This document shows, one piece after another, positions 50,701 to 60,105 of a stretch of 64,000 nt of DNA (its first letter is position 1; every line of letters starts with the position of its first letter). Below the pieces are notes generated by a model that worked only from the letters and a program-made list of their open reading frames with translations, made no database searches and was not told the DNA's origin. A program made the position numbers and the translations under genes. This DNA is from Protostelium mycophagum (Eukaryota > Evosea > Variosea > Protosteliida > Protosteliaceae). The DNA lies in contig KV921028.1 in NCBI GenBank assembly GCA_002081555.1, positions 1,494 to 65,493 of the forward strand, written 5' to 3'.

Positions 50701-50835
50701 GGATATGATGATCACACAAGATTCCTGGGTCCATCCTCGAGTAATGAGGCGCCTCATGGTTATGATGATATACCTCCAGAGGGGGTATTAGAGATATATG
50801 CGGATGTACAATCATTGGAAATGAATATAGTATAA
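44729..50835 (+). CDS. LRR receptor-like kinase with tyrosine-kinase-like motifs
   Basis: The ATG at 44729 starts a signal peptide (MREVVSLLVLVCFTTAEW). A plant-LRR-like cap follows (GPFWLNNTNWGS), then a long leucine-rich repeat ectodomain (for example LQTLDISNNLITGTIPDFLG). The membrane span is near 49080-49160 (VGLVIGITALLAVIVIIFVI), followed by KKKRSKEG. The kinase has the glycine loop GSGAFGIVYRAEW, Lys in IAVKQ, catalytic loop HRDLATRN, VSDFGMSRE, and KWMAPEAIRDRKYSPATDVF. HRDLA-x-RN and KWMAPEA resemble tyrosine kinases or TKL kinases. The tail is Tyr-rich (EDYDNGNVYNEP, GYDDIPPEG, LEIYADVQ). It ends at the TAA 50833-50835. The ligand is unknown; a receptor role is inferred. Confidence 0.87.
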
Positions 50836-51022
50836 AGTTCAATTAAATCCTTCTGCGATTTGATGCTTTGCCAAAGGATTATCTCTTATACAAAACGAAG
50901 GCTGTTACATTTTCGTTGGAATATATAACGCTCATCCACAAAATGATGTTCATACTGATTTTGTTCATCTGATACAAGGGATTTTAAATCCTTAATGAGA
51001 TTCGATCTATAAGTCATTTCAA

Positions 51023-51354
51023 TTATATTTCGTAATCGAAAGCAATAACTTGAGTCGAGTGAGGTGATAATACAGCTGCTGCTTTGTGTGCTGGATGCGG
51101 CGTGTATTTCTCGAGAGCCTCTTTATCAACAAAAGTGACCTCCAAAATGTGACCACACATCACGACAACGCAACCTCGCTCACCTCTAAGACCCAATCCG
51201 CGAAAAATTCATCGTCAAAGTTCTGGCCCCAGTGTATCTCCAGTATTCCTTCGATTTTGTCCTTCAGAGCTAAGAATCCCTTCCCAACTTCATCAATGAA
51301 TTGTCTGTCAACATCTGGCTTCAATTTGAATCCCACAACATGCCTGATTGTCAT
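51023..51354 (-). CDS. Dabb (stress-responsive A/B barrel) domain protein
   Basis: Exons 51184-51354 and 51023-51139 flank a 44-nt intron and give 95 residues. MTIRHVVGFKLKPDVDRQF at the start, GILEIHWGQNF in the middle and ALEKYTPHPAHKAA near the end are the three signature blocks of the Dabb family, which forms a dimeric ferredoxin-like barrel. Members are stress-linked small proteins in plants and monooxygenase-like proteins in bacteria; no reaction can be assigned here. The length matches the family (about 95-110). Confidence 0.9.
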
Positions 51355-51534
51355 CGTGGGAAATCTTGTGCCTGCTGATGATCAATGGTGTTTTCTCCGA
51401 AAAGTCTGGTGTCTATTCCCAGATGGACTATTTTTAAAGAGTTTGCACTCCCCATTTGTTTGATCCTCACGCTGATTGCTCTGTACAACCTCGCATCTTC
51501 CAACTTGTATTAAGACATTTAAATAACCTTTATT

Positions 51535-52322
51535 TTATGACTGTCTGGTTGTCGATTGTGAAAATGACATCTTTCGTTGCATCTTTCTCTGTATGGCGAC
51601 CTTAATGGCCAGTTTGACCTTGTCTGCCTGCTCTTTTGTTCGTAAAGTGACGACCTCTAAGCCGTTTTGCATCGGCGCCTTCTTGTGTGTTGGTGCCTAT
51701 TGAATCAGAACATGCAATGTGGACAATGATCTTCAATAGAGTACCTGATCTTTTCCCCAGTCATAGTGCAGCATGACGTGACAGTTGTCATCTGCGTAAT
51801 TGAACATGGCGATTTTGTTGATTTTGAAGGTATAGTAGGGAGTGTTCTTTCGAGAACGAAGATGGAAGCCAGAGGGGTCTTTGTACACAAGGAGCTGCAC
51901 AATTTAGTGATAAAGTAACCAGAAAATGTTTGAATAACATACCTCTTCAGAAGTGACAACCAGACGCCCAAAAGTGATCTGACTTTTCTTATTCTTGAAA
52001 GAGATCTCAAATTCTGTCATTATATCGACGAGTTCTACGTTCTTCACATCAATCTCGTCCACCTGGCAGACATCAGAATCCTTCTTTAAGATTGATCCCT
52101 CACCCTCTTATATCTCGCGGCTGTATCGTCCCTCAAGATTTCCTCTTTAATCTTTAAATGTCCAGCTGATGCCGACGGTCTGATGACATCAGCCTTTCCA
52201 AGTTGTGGTGAAGAGGTGGCTCTTAATAATGGAGAGCTGGCTGCCCTTCCTCTTGGCGGTGAGAATACGGCATCCCTTGTCAATACAGGTGAGTCGAGAT
52301 TTATTAAATTCTCTGATATCAT
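51535..52322 (-). CDS. Unknown protein, possible PH-like fold
   Basis: The ATG at 52322 starts MISENLINLDSPVLTRDAVF. A Ser/Ala/Pro-rich N-terminus is followed, across short introns, by VDEIDVKNVELVDIMTEFEI, KSQITFGRLVVTSEELLVYK, PYYTFKINKIAMFNYADDN, CHVMLHYDWGKDQ and a basic helix (AIKVAIQRKMQRKMSFSQS). The alternating strands plus a C-terminal helix resemble a PH-type module, but I cannot name a family. The stop is at 51535-51537. Confidence 0.65.
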
Positions 52323-52575
52323 TTCGTATAGATGTTTTCGTGGCGTGCGTGTGTATGTATGTGTGTCGGTGAAAGTGAGAAGAATCCCAGCACGTTTAAA
52401 CCGAGAAATTCCTGCAGAATTCCGAGTTAAAGGTGCGTTATATCGCCTTAAGTGGAACAGCTGCCCCTAATTAATTTGGGGACGGAATCTGCCCTATAGA
52501 AAGCTTTCAATCTTGACCGTCTTGCTGGCTTCGAAGACTGCGGCGAGGCCACATAAAAGTGCTCGATCTGTAAAC

Positions 52576-52755
52576 ATGACGCCCGAGTCCACAAAAGTAG
52601 ACGAACAACACCAGAGAATAACTTCAGAAAGACAACAGAATAGCACAAAAAGTCCAATAACGACAGAGAAGCCCAATACCACAGATAGGTTCAGAACACC
52701 AAAATACTTCACAAAATATGAACCTCTCCCACATAATCACGATCAAGATCTCTAG
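52576..52755 (+). CDS. Small hydrophilic unknown protein (tentative)
   Basis: The ATG at 52576 opens 59 codons in one exon (MTPESTKVDEQHQRITSERQ ... FRTPKYFTKYEPLPHNHDQD). It is rich in Thr, Gln and charged residues and ends at a TAG at 52753-52755. No family or signal is seen. The composition is protein-like but the frame is short, so it may be chance. It would converge on the eS17 gene. Confidence 0.35.
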   Translation: MTPESTKVDEQHQRITSERQQNSTKSPITTEKPNTTDRFRTPKYFTKYEPLPHNHDQDL

Positions 52756-52942
52756 AAACAGAATGGGACGAGTTGAAAAATAAACGCAAAAGCAAGACTC
52801 ACATAAGTTATATAAGGAATCGGTATCCATCCGAACGCTTTTATTGCATCCCTTCGTGATCTCGTGCAAAATCCACAACTGTTTTAAATAAACATTTTTT
52901 TGACAAGATCGCGAATCATCACATGAAAAAATATAACTCACC

Positions 52943-53503
52943 TTAGTTACGTCTGGCGGCTCCGGTCCTGGTGGTCTTGTTGGTCTCGTTGAGGAGCTTG
53001 ACGGAGTGGATGTTGGGGAGGTTCTTGAAGTCGATGGCCTTGAGCATAGCCTCGGTGTCGGGGTCGACCTCGATGTGGGTGATGTCGATGGCAGAGACCT
53101 CAGGGACGTAGTTGTCCTTGCGCTCTCTCTCCTCCTCTTGCAACTTGAGGGAGATTCCACGGACGGGGCCCTTGGCAATACGTCTCATCAAGTGGGTGGT
53201 GAACCCAGCGATCTTGTTTCTCAATCTCTTGGAGGAGATGATGGCGATTTCGGAGGTCAACTTCTTGTTGACTTGGAAATCGGTCGTCAGACGAGGGTAG
53301 TACTTCTCGATGATGAGGCGAGAAGCCTTCTTGATTGTCTTAGTTCTAACGCGACCCTACACCAGGTCATGCTACATCCAAAAAAACAATTGTCCAATCA
53401 CATTTCATTTATCATATCACACCCTACATCAGAAAAATTCACAGATTGTATTCTCTACAGCTAGAAGACGATGGATTATGTTATTATTCTATAGACATAC
53501 CAT
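52943..53503 (-). CDS. RPS17: Ribosomal protein eS17 (40S subunit)
   Basis: The main exon 52943-53356 encodes [20 protein letters not shown], then [58 protein letters not shown] and a tail ending TGAARRN, matching eS17 throughout. The initiator Met is on its own upstream exon: an ATG at 53501-53503 is followed directly by the donor GTATGT, and the 144-nt intron ends at GTGTAG before GGTCGC. Total coding length is 417 nt (138 residues), as expected. An intron right after the start codon is common in ribosomal protein genes. Confidence 0.93.
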
Positions 53504-53513
53504 ATTGGAGGAT

Positions 53514-54410
53514 GATTGACGAAGGACAGATAGGATCCAAAGGAAGAACGATTAAACCTCTTGCCGAAGAATCCCTCCCACCCCCTCAAATCCTTCTCTA
53601 CAACGCCAAAATAATTCCGAAGTCAATTTTTTCCCAACACAGAGAGAGAGAGGCACTGGCTCTGGAGAGAGTATGTCAGTTGTTCTTTAGAAATTTCATC
53701 AGATGCTCCAAGATAATGGGATACGGTCTTGGCAGGATTCGAATTTTTATCGAGGGTTGAGGACGATATCAACCGAACTGACTCAAGTGGGTGCACGATC
53801 ACATCGAGAGATAAAGGCATCTTCCCATCGGCGAGGACGCGATCAAAGAGATTCTTATGACCGGAGGTTAGCAAACAACAAATCATTCGTGATGGTTGTA
53901 ACATTTGCATTTTGATTCAAAAGATCGATCGGGTATGGCTGAATATGCATATATAGGACACACGGAAGACACTTTATTTTCCCATTCTGAATATCGCCCA
54001 GATTACTTTGACATCGAGCTTGATACTGTGTATCATCATTTTAGCGCTTTTTTTCATGTTTGAAGGCGTCAATTTAGATCAGTTCAAAACAACCCAAATA
54101 TGCAGCTCTTCCAGAAATCAACGCTTAAGCAAAGCCAGTGTGCGATTGACCGGTGAATAAGTGCAGACAAGCATTATTGTTGATTCAACCGGGGTGAGAA
54201 AAGGTTGTGAATTGCTCAGGTGGGTTGTCAGACCCAAATACATGAGACAGAGACGATGATTTCATCAGTAAGAAGATTTCTTCTGTTTGAGAAGGATCAA
54301 ACTTATTTACATTCTAGGTTTCGTCGATGCATCAGCATGTAACTAATATCTTGGGATATTATAAATTATGAAATGATAAATTATGTGTATAATTTTGATT
54401 CCATCATCAA
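53514..54410. other. Stretch with only tentative coding sequence
   Basis: A plus-strand frame at 53522-53760 (MIDEGQIGSKGRTIKPLAEE) could splice through a GTATGT donor near 53670 into a second frame at 53703-53915 and perhaps a third at about 53934-54060 (MAEYAYIGHTEDTLFSHSEY). No family is recognised and the minus strand is also open at 53623-53910. From about 54070 to the tRNA no gene is seen. Confidence 0.3.
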
Positions 54411-54482
54411 GGCTCCTTAGCACAATGGCAGTGCATCCGACTCCAGATCGGAAGGTTGGGTGTTCAAGTCACTCAGGGGTCA
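54411..54482 (+). tRNA. tRNA-Trp (anticodon CCA)
   Basis: A 72-nt cloverleaf: acceptor GGCTCCT pairs with AGGGGTC, the D arm holds GCACAATGGCAGTGC, the anticodon stem TCCGA/TCGGA encloses the loop CTCCAGA (anticodon CCA), and the T arm is GGGTG-TTCAAGT-CACTC. The discriminator base is A. A run of five T follows within a few bases, consistent with RNA polymerase III termination. There is no intron. Confidence 0.93.
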
Positions 54483-54755
54483 TGTTTTTGTCCATCTTGT
54501 TCTTGGTATTTTTCTAATCAACAATTTGTCGGCTGAAATTTCGGGACTCCACAAGTGGAGTGAAATCGAACAGGCCTCAAACCTTTGTTTGGGAACTGAA
54601 AGGTGGTGAGTAAACCAAGTGTCGTATGGCTTCCCTTGCATTGATCATCATCATCTTATTTCTCGATGATTATTTATAGGGATTTTGAACTTTTATAGAA
54701 GTAAAATATCCTTCATTCTGCACTGCCACTGAAAAATGGGTTCTGAAACGAATCA

Positions 54756-57700
54756 ATGAATCTCGGGTGGCAGGGTTGTTCTTGGGTTTCACGGAACACT
54801 TCATGTCTCTGTTCGGCGATCAACACAAACAAACCAAAAGTTACGCAACACAACATCATGAAGGTCTTTGGAACACCTCTCAGTGAACTCGTGAGCAATG
54901 ATAAACAGAACCACAAAGAATCGAGGACTCATTCGATACCGTATTTTGTCTTTCAATCGCTTCGATATTTGACCTTAAATGGTGAGGGAGACCGATCTCA
55001 TTGATTCTGATGATGTCAAGGAATGGGCGAAGAAGGCATCTTTAGAATTTCAGGATCTAAAGAGGTAGGGAGTTACAAAATGCACTGGCTCATGTTTTGT
55101 CAGCTGATCAATAAACTGTACGGACGATTGAATGCTGGGGAGGAGGTGAGAAACACCACCATCATATATGTTGGCGGAATTTCAGATCGAAGAAGATGCA
55201 GCTTCCGCGATGATCATCCTGAAACATGAAAATGTGATGTTGACACTGCTAGATCGATTTCATCAAGGAGAACTGCGGATGCAACGAGGTCGCCTCATTG
55301 TTCAAGTTGTATCTCAGAGAACTGCCGGATCCTGTGTTGATGCTAGATCGTTACCAAGAATGGGTGTCCATTCTGAGTATGTCAATTTTTAATACCAATT
55401 ATTTTGGTGTTGCATTTAAAGATATCACCTCATAAATCCACGTTGTCCATACCGCGAATTGCACAAGACTTGGAGTCTTGTCGCCCGCCGAAGTCGCACA
55501 AATAACAAACAAAAATTTCGAATTCATTTTTCAGGTCTGCCAGACGAAGAACAAGTTGAAGAAATGAAAAGGATGGTCCAGAACTTACCTGAAGAGAACA
55601 GAGCACTGCTCAGAAGCGTTGTCACGTTTGCATCCAAAGTCGCGACCAACAGTCAATATAATCTGGTGACGATTTGATTGTAGATGTATTTGTAGATGAT
55701 ACGTGAAGTCAAGATTATTCCAAATTGGAATAAAAAACGAATAGTATCCGTTTCAGTCTGTTCAAATAAAAATAACACGGTTGTAGATGAGTTATACGAA
55801 CCTATCTACAACGATCGGACCCAACTTGTTGTGGAAGAGCCGTGGGGGCTTGGACGTATCCGAAATTGAAAATGTCAATAAACTTTGCAATTTTATCTTT
55901 AGCAAAGCCGAAGACATTTTTCCGGTGGGATATTCGATTTTTCTTCTGAAATGTCGGACTAATCATCACAGGAATCTTTCAAATCCAACGCGTCCGTGAG
56001 TGGAATTTCTCAAAAGAATTTCGAAAATTTTAAAAGTTTTTCAGTGGGTGCAGTGGTGTCAGAAAATTTATGGACATAAAAAATCGGTACAAGAACTTGT
56101 TCCCGGATTCCAACAGCAGGAGATCTGGTCTTGTGATTCCAACGGAAGGATTCTAATTATAGATGCACAGGTAAGACCTCACAACCTTAAAATATCTTCC
56201 ACTACATCGTTGTAGATGAACACTATTTGTTGAATGCACATATTTTAGAAGGAAATAAATATACCAATAGCATTACTGCCGGCACGAATTTTTGTGACGA
56301 ATATTCCAGGATTATTCAGTGAAGCAAGAGTTGGACACACAACAAGGGATGATATTGTCTATGTTAGATGTAGACGAATCCACAATATGGACCGGCTCCA
56401 CCAACTCGATCAAGGTGAATTTCTGACGAAATTTCGACTTTTTATTCCGTCGTTGTAGACGTGAAAAGTGGAGTGCCTCTCAAAAGTGCATATGACCTAG
56501 GACATTTTTTGAAATTCAAATTTGTAGGTTTGGAGCCAGGAAGACAAGAAATGCCTGAAAGAATTAAAATGGGGCTGTTTCGCGATGATTGTTGTAGACG
56601 GTCAGATTTGGGCGGGAGACGACAATATGTTAAGAATCATAGACATGCACACGGTACTTTTCTATGAAATTTCACTCGATTTTCACCTTGAAAAAATAAT
56701 CCAAAGACTGAAGACAACAGTTCGAGAAGATCTGCGAAATTAACGTGCGAGGACTTGTAAAGAGTTTATGCTTGGACCACAGTGGAGACAAAGTGTGGGT
56801 CACCACTTTGGGACGCTCCATGGATATTTACGTCTGCTCCACGAAGGTATGACATCATTTTTGATCGGAGGATGACGTGTTCAGACTCATGATATCATAC
56901 ATACGATAAATGAGAACGGGAAGAGGTCGATTTGTTCCCTGACAAGGTGAATTTTCTGCGAAATTTCAGCTTGCTTGTCACAAAGGTCATCAGTAATGGG
57001 TCACGGTTATTACCGTGTAGGTAATTGACAGTTTGGTGTTGTTGCGGCAAACCCGCAACGCAAATTGAATAAAATTTCAACACCAAAAACAGCGAAAGTT
57101 TGTAAACTTGGGAAAGTACATTTTCTGGACTTCTTGATTTTACAAAATATTGGATAATGTTGACAACAAAAGGTACAAGAGCGAGATTTGGGGTTGCGGT
57201 GCAGATGGAATCTTTGTCTTCGACCAGGTGAATTTTTATTCTTTTTGAAGATTTAATTTTTCTGAAGACGATAGAATTACAATGTGTGCAGAACAATGCA
57301 TCATCACGACGGTGCTGTCAACTCGGTAGTCAATTTCGGGGACTACGTATGGTCTTGTGGCAGAGATGCTTGTATCAAAATATGGAACCAGGTATGACTC
57401 GTTGTAGACGCAGTTGTAGATAACCATTCTTCTCTCATCTATTTTTTTGCAGGAAATAGTTGTAGATCCAATTGTAGACACTCATTATTACAGTCTTCCG
57501 AACCCCTTCATAGTGTGGATAACTACCACAGCGACAACGTGACATGCGTTTCATTCGCTTACGACTCGAAACGAAGCAGCTGGAAAGCTTGGACCGCATC
57601 ATATGACAAAACCATCTGCGTTTTCGGTGTCTCAATCAATTACGACTCCGAAGAGGTATTGTAGATCATCTCTCGCGTTGTAGATGACATGTACAGGGGG

Positions 57701-58158
57701 AGGAGAGACCTGAAATTTCAAATAATATTCCGGGCTGGAAATCGGAGTTGATGAGCCCTTCTCCACCTCTTCGGATGCAAGCAGATGAAAAAATACCTTT
57801 AAAAAAAACATTTAAAAATTGGAGCAATTTCGATTCAGAAGAAAATTCTCCAGAGAAAACGGAAGATATTTCAGAGAAAAGTCAAGGAAGTTTCGAAGAA
57901 GAAGCGGGAAGTAACATCTCGGAAAAATTACCGGATATTTCACAAGATTTCGGTCCGAGAAAAAAGTCATGGTCCCCCGTGATTACAGAGAGTCCCAAAG
58001 TGGGTGCTAAAAATAGATGGAGAAGGTGAGATGTCTTGTAGCCATGTCAACCTGACAGTTGTAGATCGAGGACATTTGAGAAGGTCTTGGAGAATCCCCG
58101 TGTAGAATCTCGAAGACAACGATTAAGAAGTGGAAAGTTGACGGACGGCACGGAATAA
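54756..58158 (+). CDS. RhoGAP domain protein with a C-terminal WD40-like propeller
   Basis: The RhoGAP domain begins KVFGTPLSEL and continues SIPYFVFQSLRYLTLNGMG, EEGIFRISGSKE (the Arg here is the predicted catalytic finger), INKLYGRLNAGEE, then LPEENRALLRSVVTFASKVA and LSTTIGPNLLWKS. Propeller-like units follow: QQEIWSCDSNGRILIIDAQ, QIWAGDDNMLRIIDMHT, DKVWVTTLGRSMDIYVC, EIWGCGADGIFVFDQ and GDYVWSCGRDACIKIW. The C-terminus is Ser/Glu-rich and disordered, ending at a TAA (58156-58158). RhoGAPs switch off Rho-family GTPases. The start is uncertain: ATG at 54756 or 54858, or an upstream exon. Many introns carry the GAAATTTC/CGTTGTAG pattern seen in the RhoGEF gene. Confidence 0.82.
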
Positions 58159-58395
58159 ATTATATTTAGAGGTGGCACGTGGTGTTCTAGAGTATTTGAA
58201 GATTCTAAAAATAGAATATTTTATTGTACAAGACCCTCAAAATACGGTGGGGTAAGCATTGATAGAGGGGTCAAAGAGTTCGCTGTTCTTGAACGGATAG
58301 TAAGGGAATCCATTCAACGCCTGTTTTCTTTGCGTGATTTGGCCTTCAGCACAACTTTATGCGTTAAAAATGATTCCACATTGAGATGATGATGC

Positions 58396-58726
58396 CTACA
58401 TGTATCTCTTGGGGTCGAAGCACACTCCAGCACAGGAACCATCACCTCTGGAACATAAAGAGTTGGTCCCATAGAATTGATCTGGGGCGCAATGGTAGAA
58501 ACGTGACTCGAAGCAAACAGGTCCATGTTCGAGATCGTAGCAGCAGCCATTGGTTCTCGGACACTGCTTATCTCCACAGAATATCCCATTTCCATTTGGA
58601 AAGGCTGTAGAACGTGAGTGCTCATGAGATGGAAAGACGAACTCTTCTTGATGTTCCGAGGATGAGAAGGTCACCTGCAGCCGCACAGAAGAAGGCAACC
58701 AGAAGGAGTACGTGTTGTGTTCGCAT
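58396..58726 (-). CDS. Small secreted Cys-rich protein
   Basis: Exons 58675-58726 and 58396-58604 flank a 70-nt intron and encode 86 residues, in frame. A signal peptide (MRTQHVLLLVAFFCAAAA) is followed by a mature part of about 68 residues with about ten cysteines (GIFCGDKQCPRTNGCCYD ... YGTNSLCSRGDGSCAGVC). The spacing suggests a disulfide-rich fold; no family name can be given. A defence, matrix or signalling peptide role would be guesswork. Confidence 0.75.
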
Positions 58727-58861
58727 GATATTGGTGTTCGTTTTGTTTTGGCCTCTGTGAAAGAAAAATCTCCAGAGGGAGGAGGAGGGCGATCATCTTC
58801 CATTTTATGGAATTCATTCACATAATTCACAGCCTTCCTCTGTTTATTGTGAAGCTAATCT

Positions 58862-59735
58862 TCATTGTGACATGGTGGCCTGTCTGAATGACATGTTCTT
58901 CATTCTCGAGATGGTTTCTTGTTCCTGTTTAAAGTTGGCATGTGCGAGGCCTGGGAATTGCACAGCCTTGTCGCCTTTGAAAAGTTCTAGTGTCAGATCA
59001 CCAGGCAGCTTGCTGTACCTCTTTAGAACATGAAATATGGCACTCGATCTATTCAAACCTTGTGAGGCCCATGTCTACATCTGGTAAAACGATGGTCTTG
59101 TAGAGGGGTTCCTCTACAATCCTCTCATAAATAGGGGTGGTAGTGTGGATGAGCTTGGGGGCGACGATGTCTTTGTGGATCACCTTAGATTTGTGAGACA
59201 TTTTTGTGAGCATTTTCGTGAGACATTTGTGGTACTCACCTTTGTAACTTCCTGGATGACGGACTTTTTGATGGTCTCGTGTACGATCGTAGGGAGCCTC
59301 TCTTCATTGATCACGCTGGCTTGGATCACCTTTGTGCTTGGGATCACTTCAGGGGCAGGCTGTTCGCTATAAAACTTTAGAACATGTGCGAGAATTAACT
59401 GATCAGACTCACGCGACTTGAATGATGGTTGGGCGTATTTCATCAGGCAGGGTGATCTTCTGAATGTTAACAGGCTCGAACTCAGTTTCTTTTAGAGGTT
59501 GAGTGATTTGGATGATCTCCTTCTGTTCTCTTTCTCTATGTATGATGGGCTGTAATTCAGCCTTCTCAATCTAACTCTCAAATTAGAATAATCATAATCT
59601 AATCAGGATAACCAATGGAAAAGACGTCTTGTGAGCACTGACCTTCTTGATGTGCTCATGGACAACAACAGGCTTCTCGATGTGCTCTACCTTAGTCTCA
59701 ACAACAGAGACGTTCTTCTCCTTAGTCATTTCCAT
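58862..59735 (-). CDS. Repetitive Ile/Val/Glu-rich unknown protein
   Basis: The ATG at 59735 starts MEMTKEKNVSVVETKVEHIE. Spliced exons carry degenerate repeats of the type (I/V)-x-(K/R)-P-(I/V)-(I/V)-x-E, for example KPVVVHEHIKK, QPIIHREREQKEIIQITQ, RPTIIQV, LPTIVHETIKKSVIQEVTK and LIHTTTPIYERIVEEPLYKT. The C-terminal exon (FPGLAHANFKQEQETISRMK) ends at 58862-58864. There is no signal peptide or membrane span. The pattern suggests an extended or beta-strand-forming structural or stress protein; I do not recognise a named family. One acceptor (near 59020) is not textbook. Confidence 0.7.
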
Positions 59736-60105
59736 GTTTTTAGTCGTGGTGTGGCGTGCGTGATTCGTTGGTGTGGTGTGATGATAACTTCTCGAAACAA
59801 AGAGAAACAGGCTGTCACAGCAAGATTCCGCCGAGATCCAAGGTTGACGTGTAAAAGGACTTTTACAACCAATTCCACCAGAATATCTCGATCGAGCTTA
59901 AGAATCTATACTGAACAACATGTACGATCGTCATTCCTTCTCTTGGAAGTATTTATGCAAAGAATGCACTTTTTTAGCGTGAAATGTGAAAGAAATTCTT
60001 TAAAATGTTGATCAAAAATTTCGTGCAGTTGTAGAAGTAGATGGCACTTTTTCTTGGTAATGGATCATCTTGATCAATCCACAAAACCGCAACACAATAA
60101 GCTTC
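59736..60105. other. Divergent intergenic region, no gene seen
   Basis: A plus-strand frame runs through part of it (to 60011), but it is antisense to the 5' part of the neighbouring gene and lacks motifs. It probably holds the two promoters. Confidence 0.5.

Noticed and set aside
52624-53178. 184-codon minus-strand frame rich in Arg, Ser and Pro
   Set aside because: It overlaps the eS17 exon in another frame; eS17 is certain from its conserved sequence.
53623-53910. Minus-strand 95-codon frame upstream of eS17
   Set aside because: No family match, no splice link to eS17, and the opposite strand is equally open; left unassigned.
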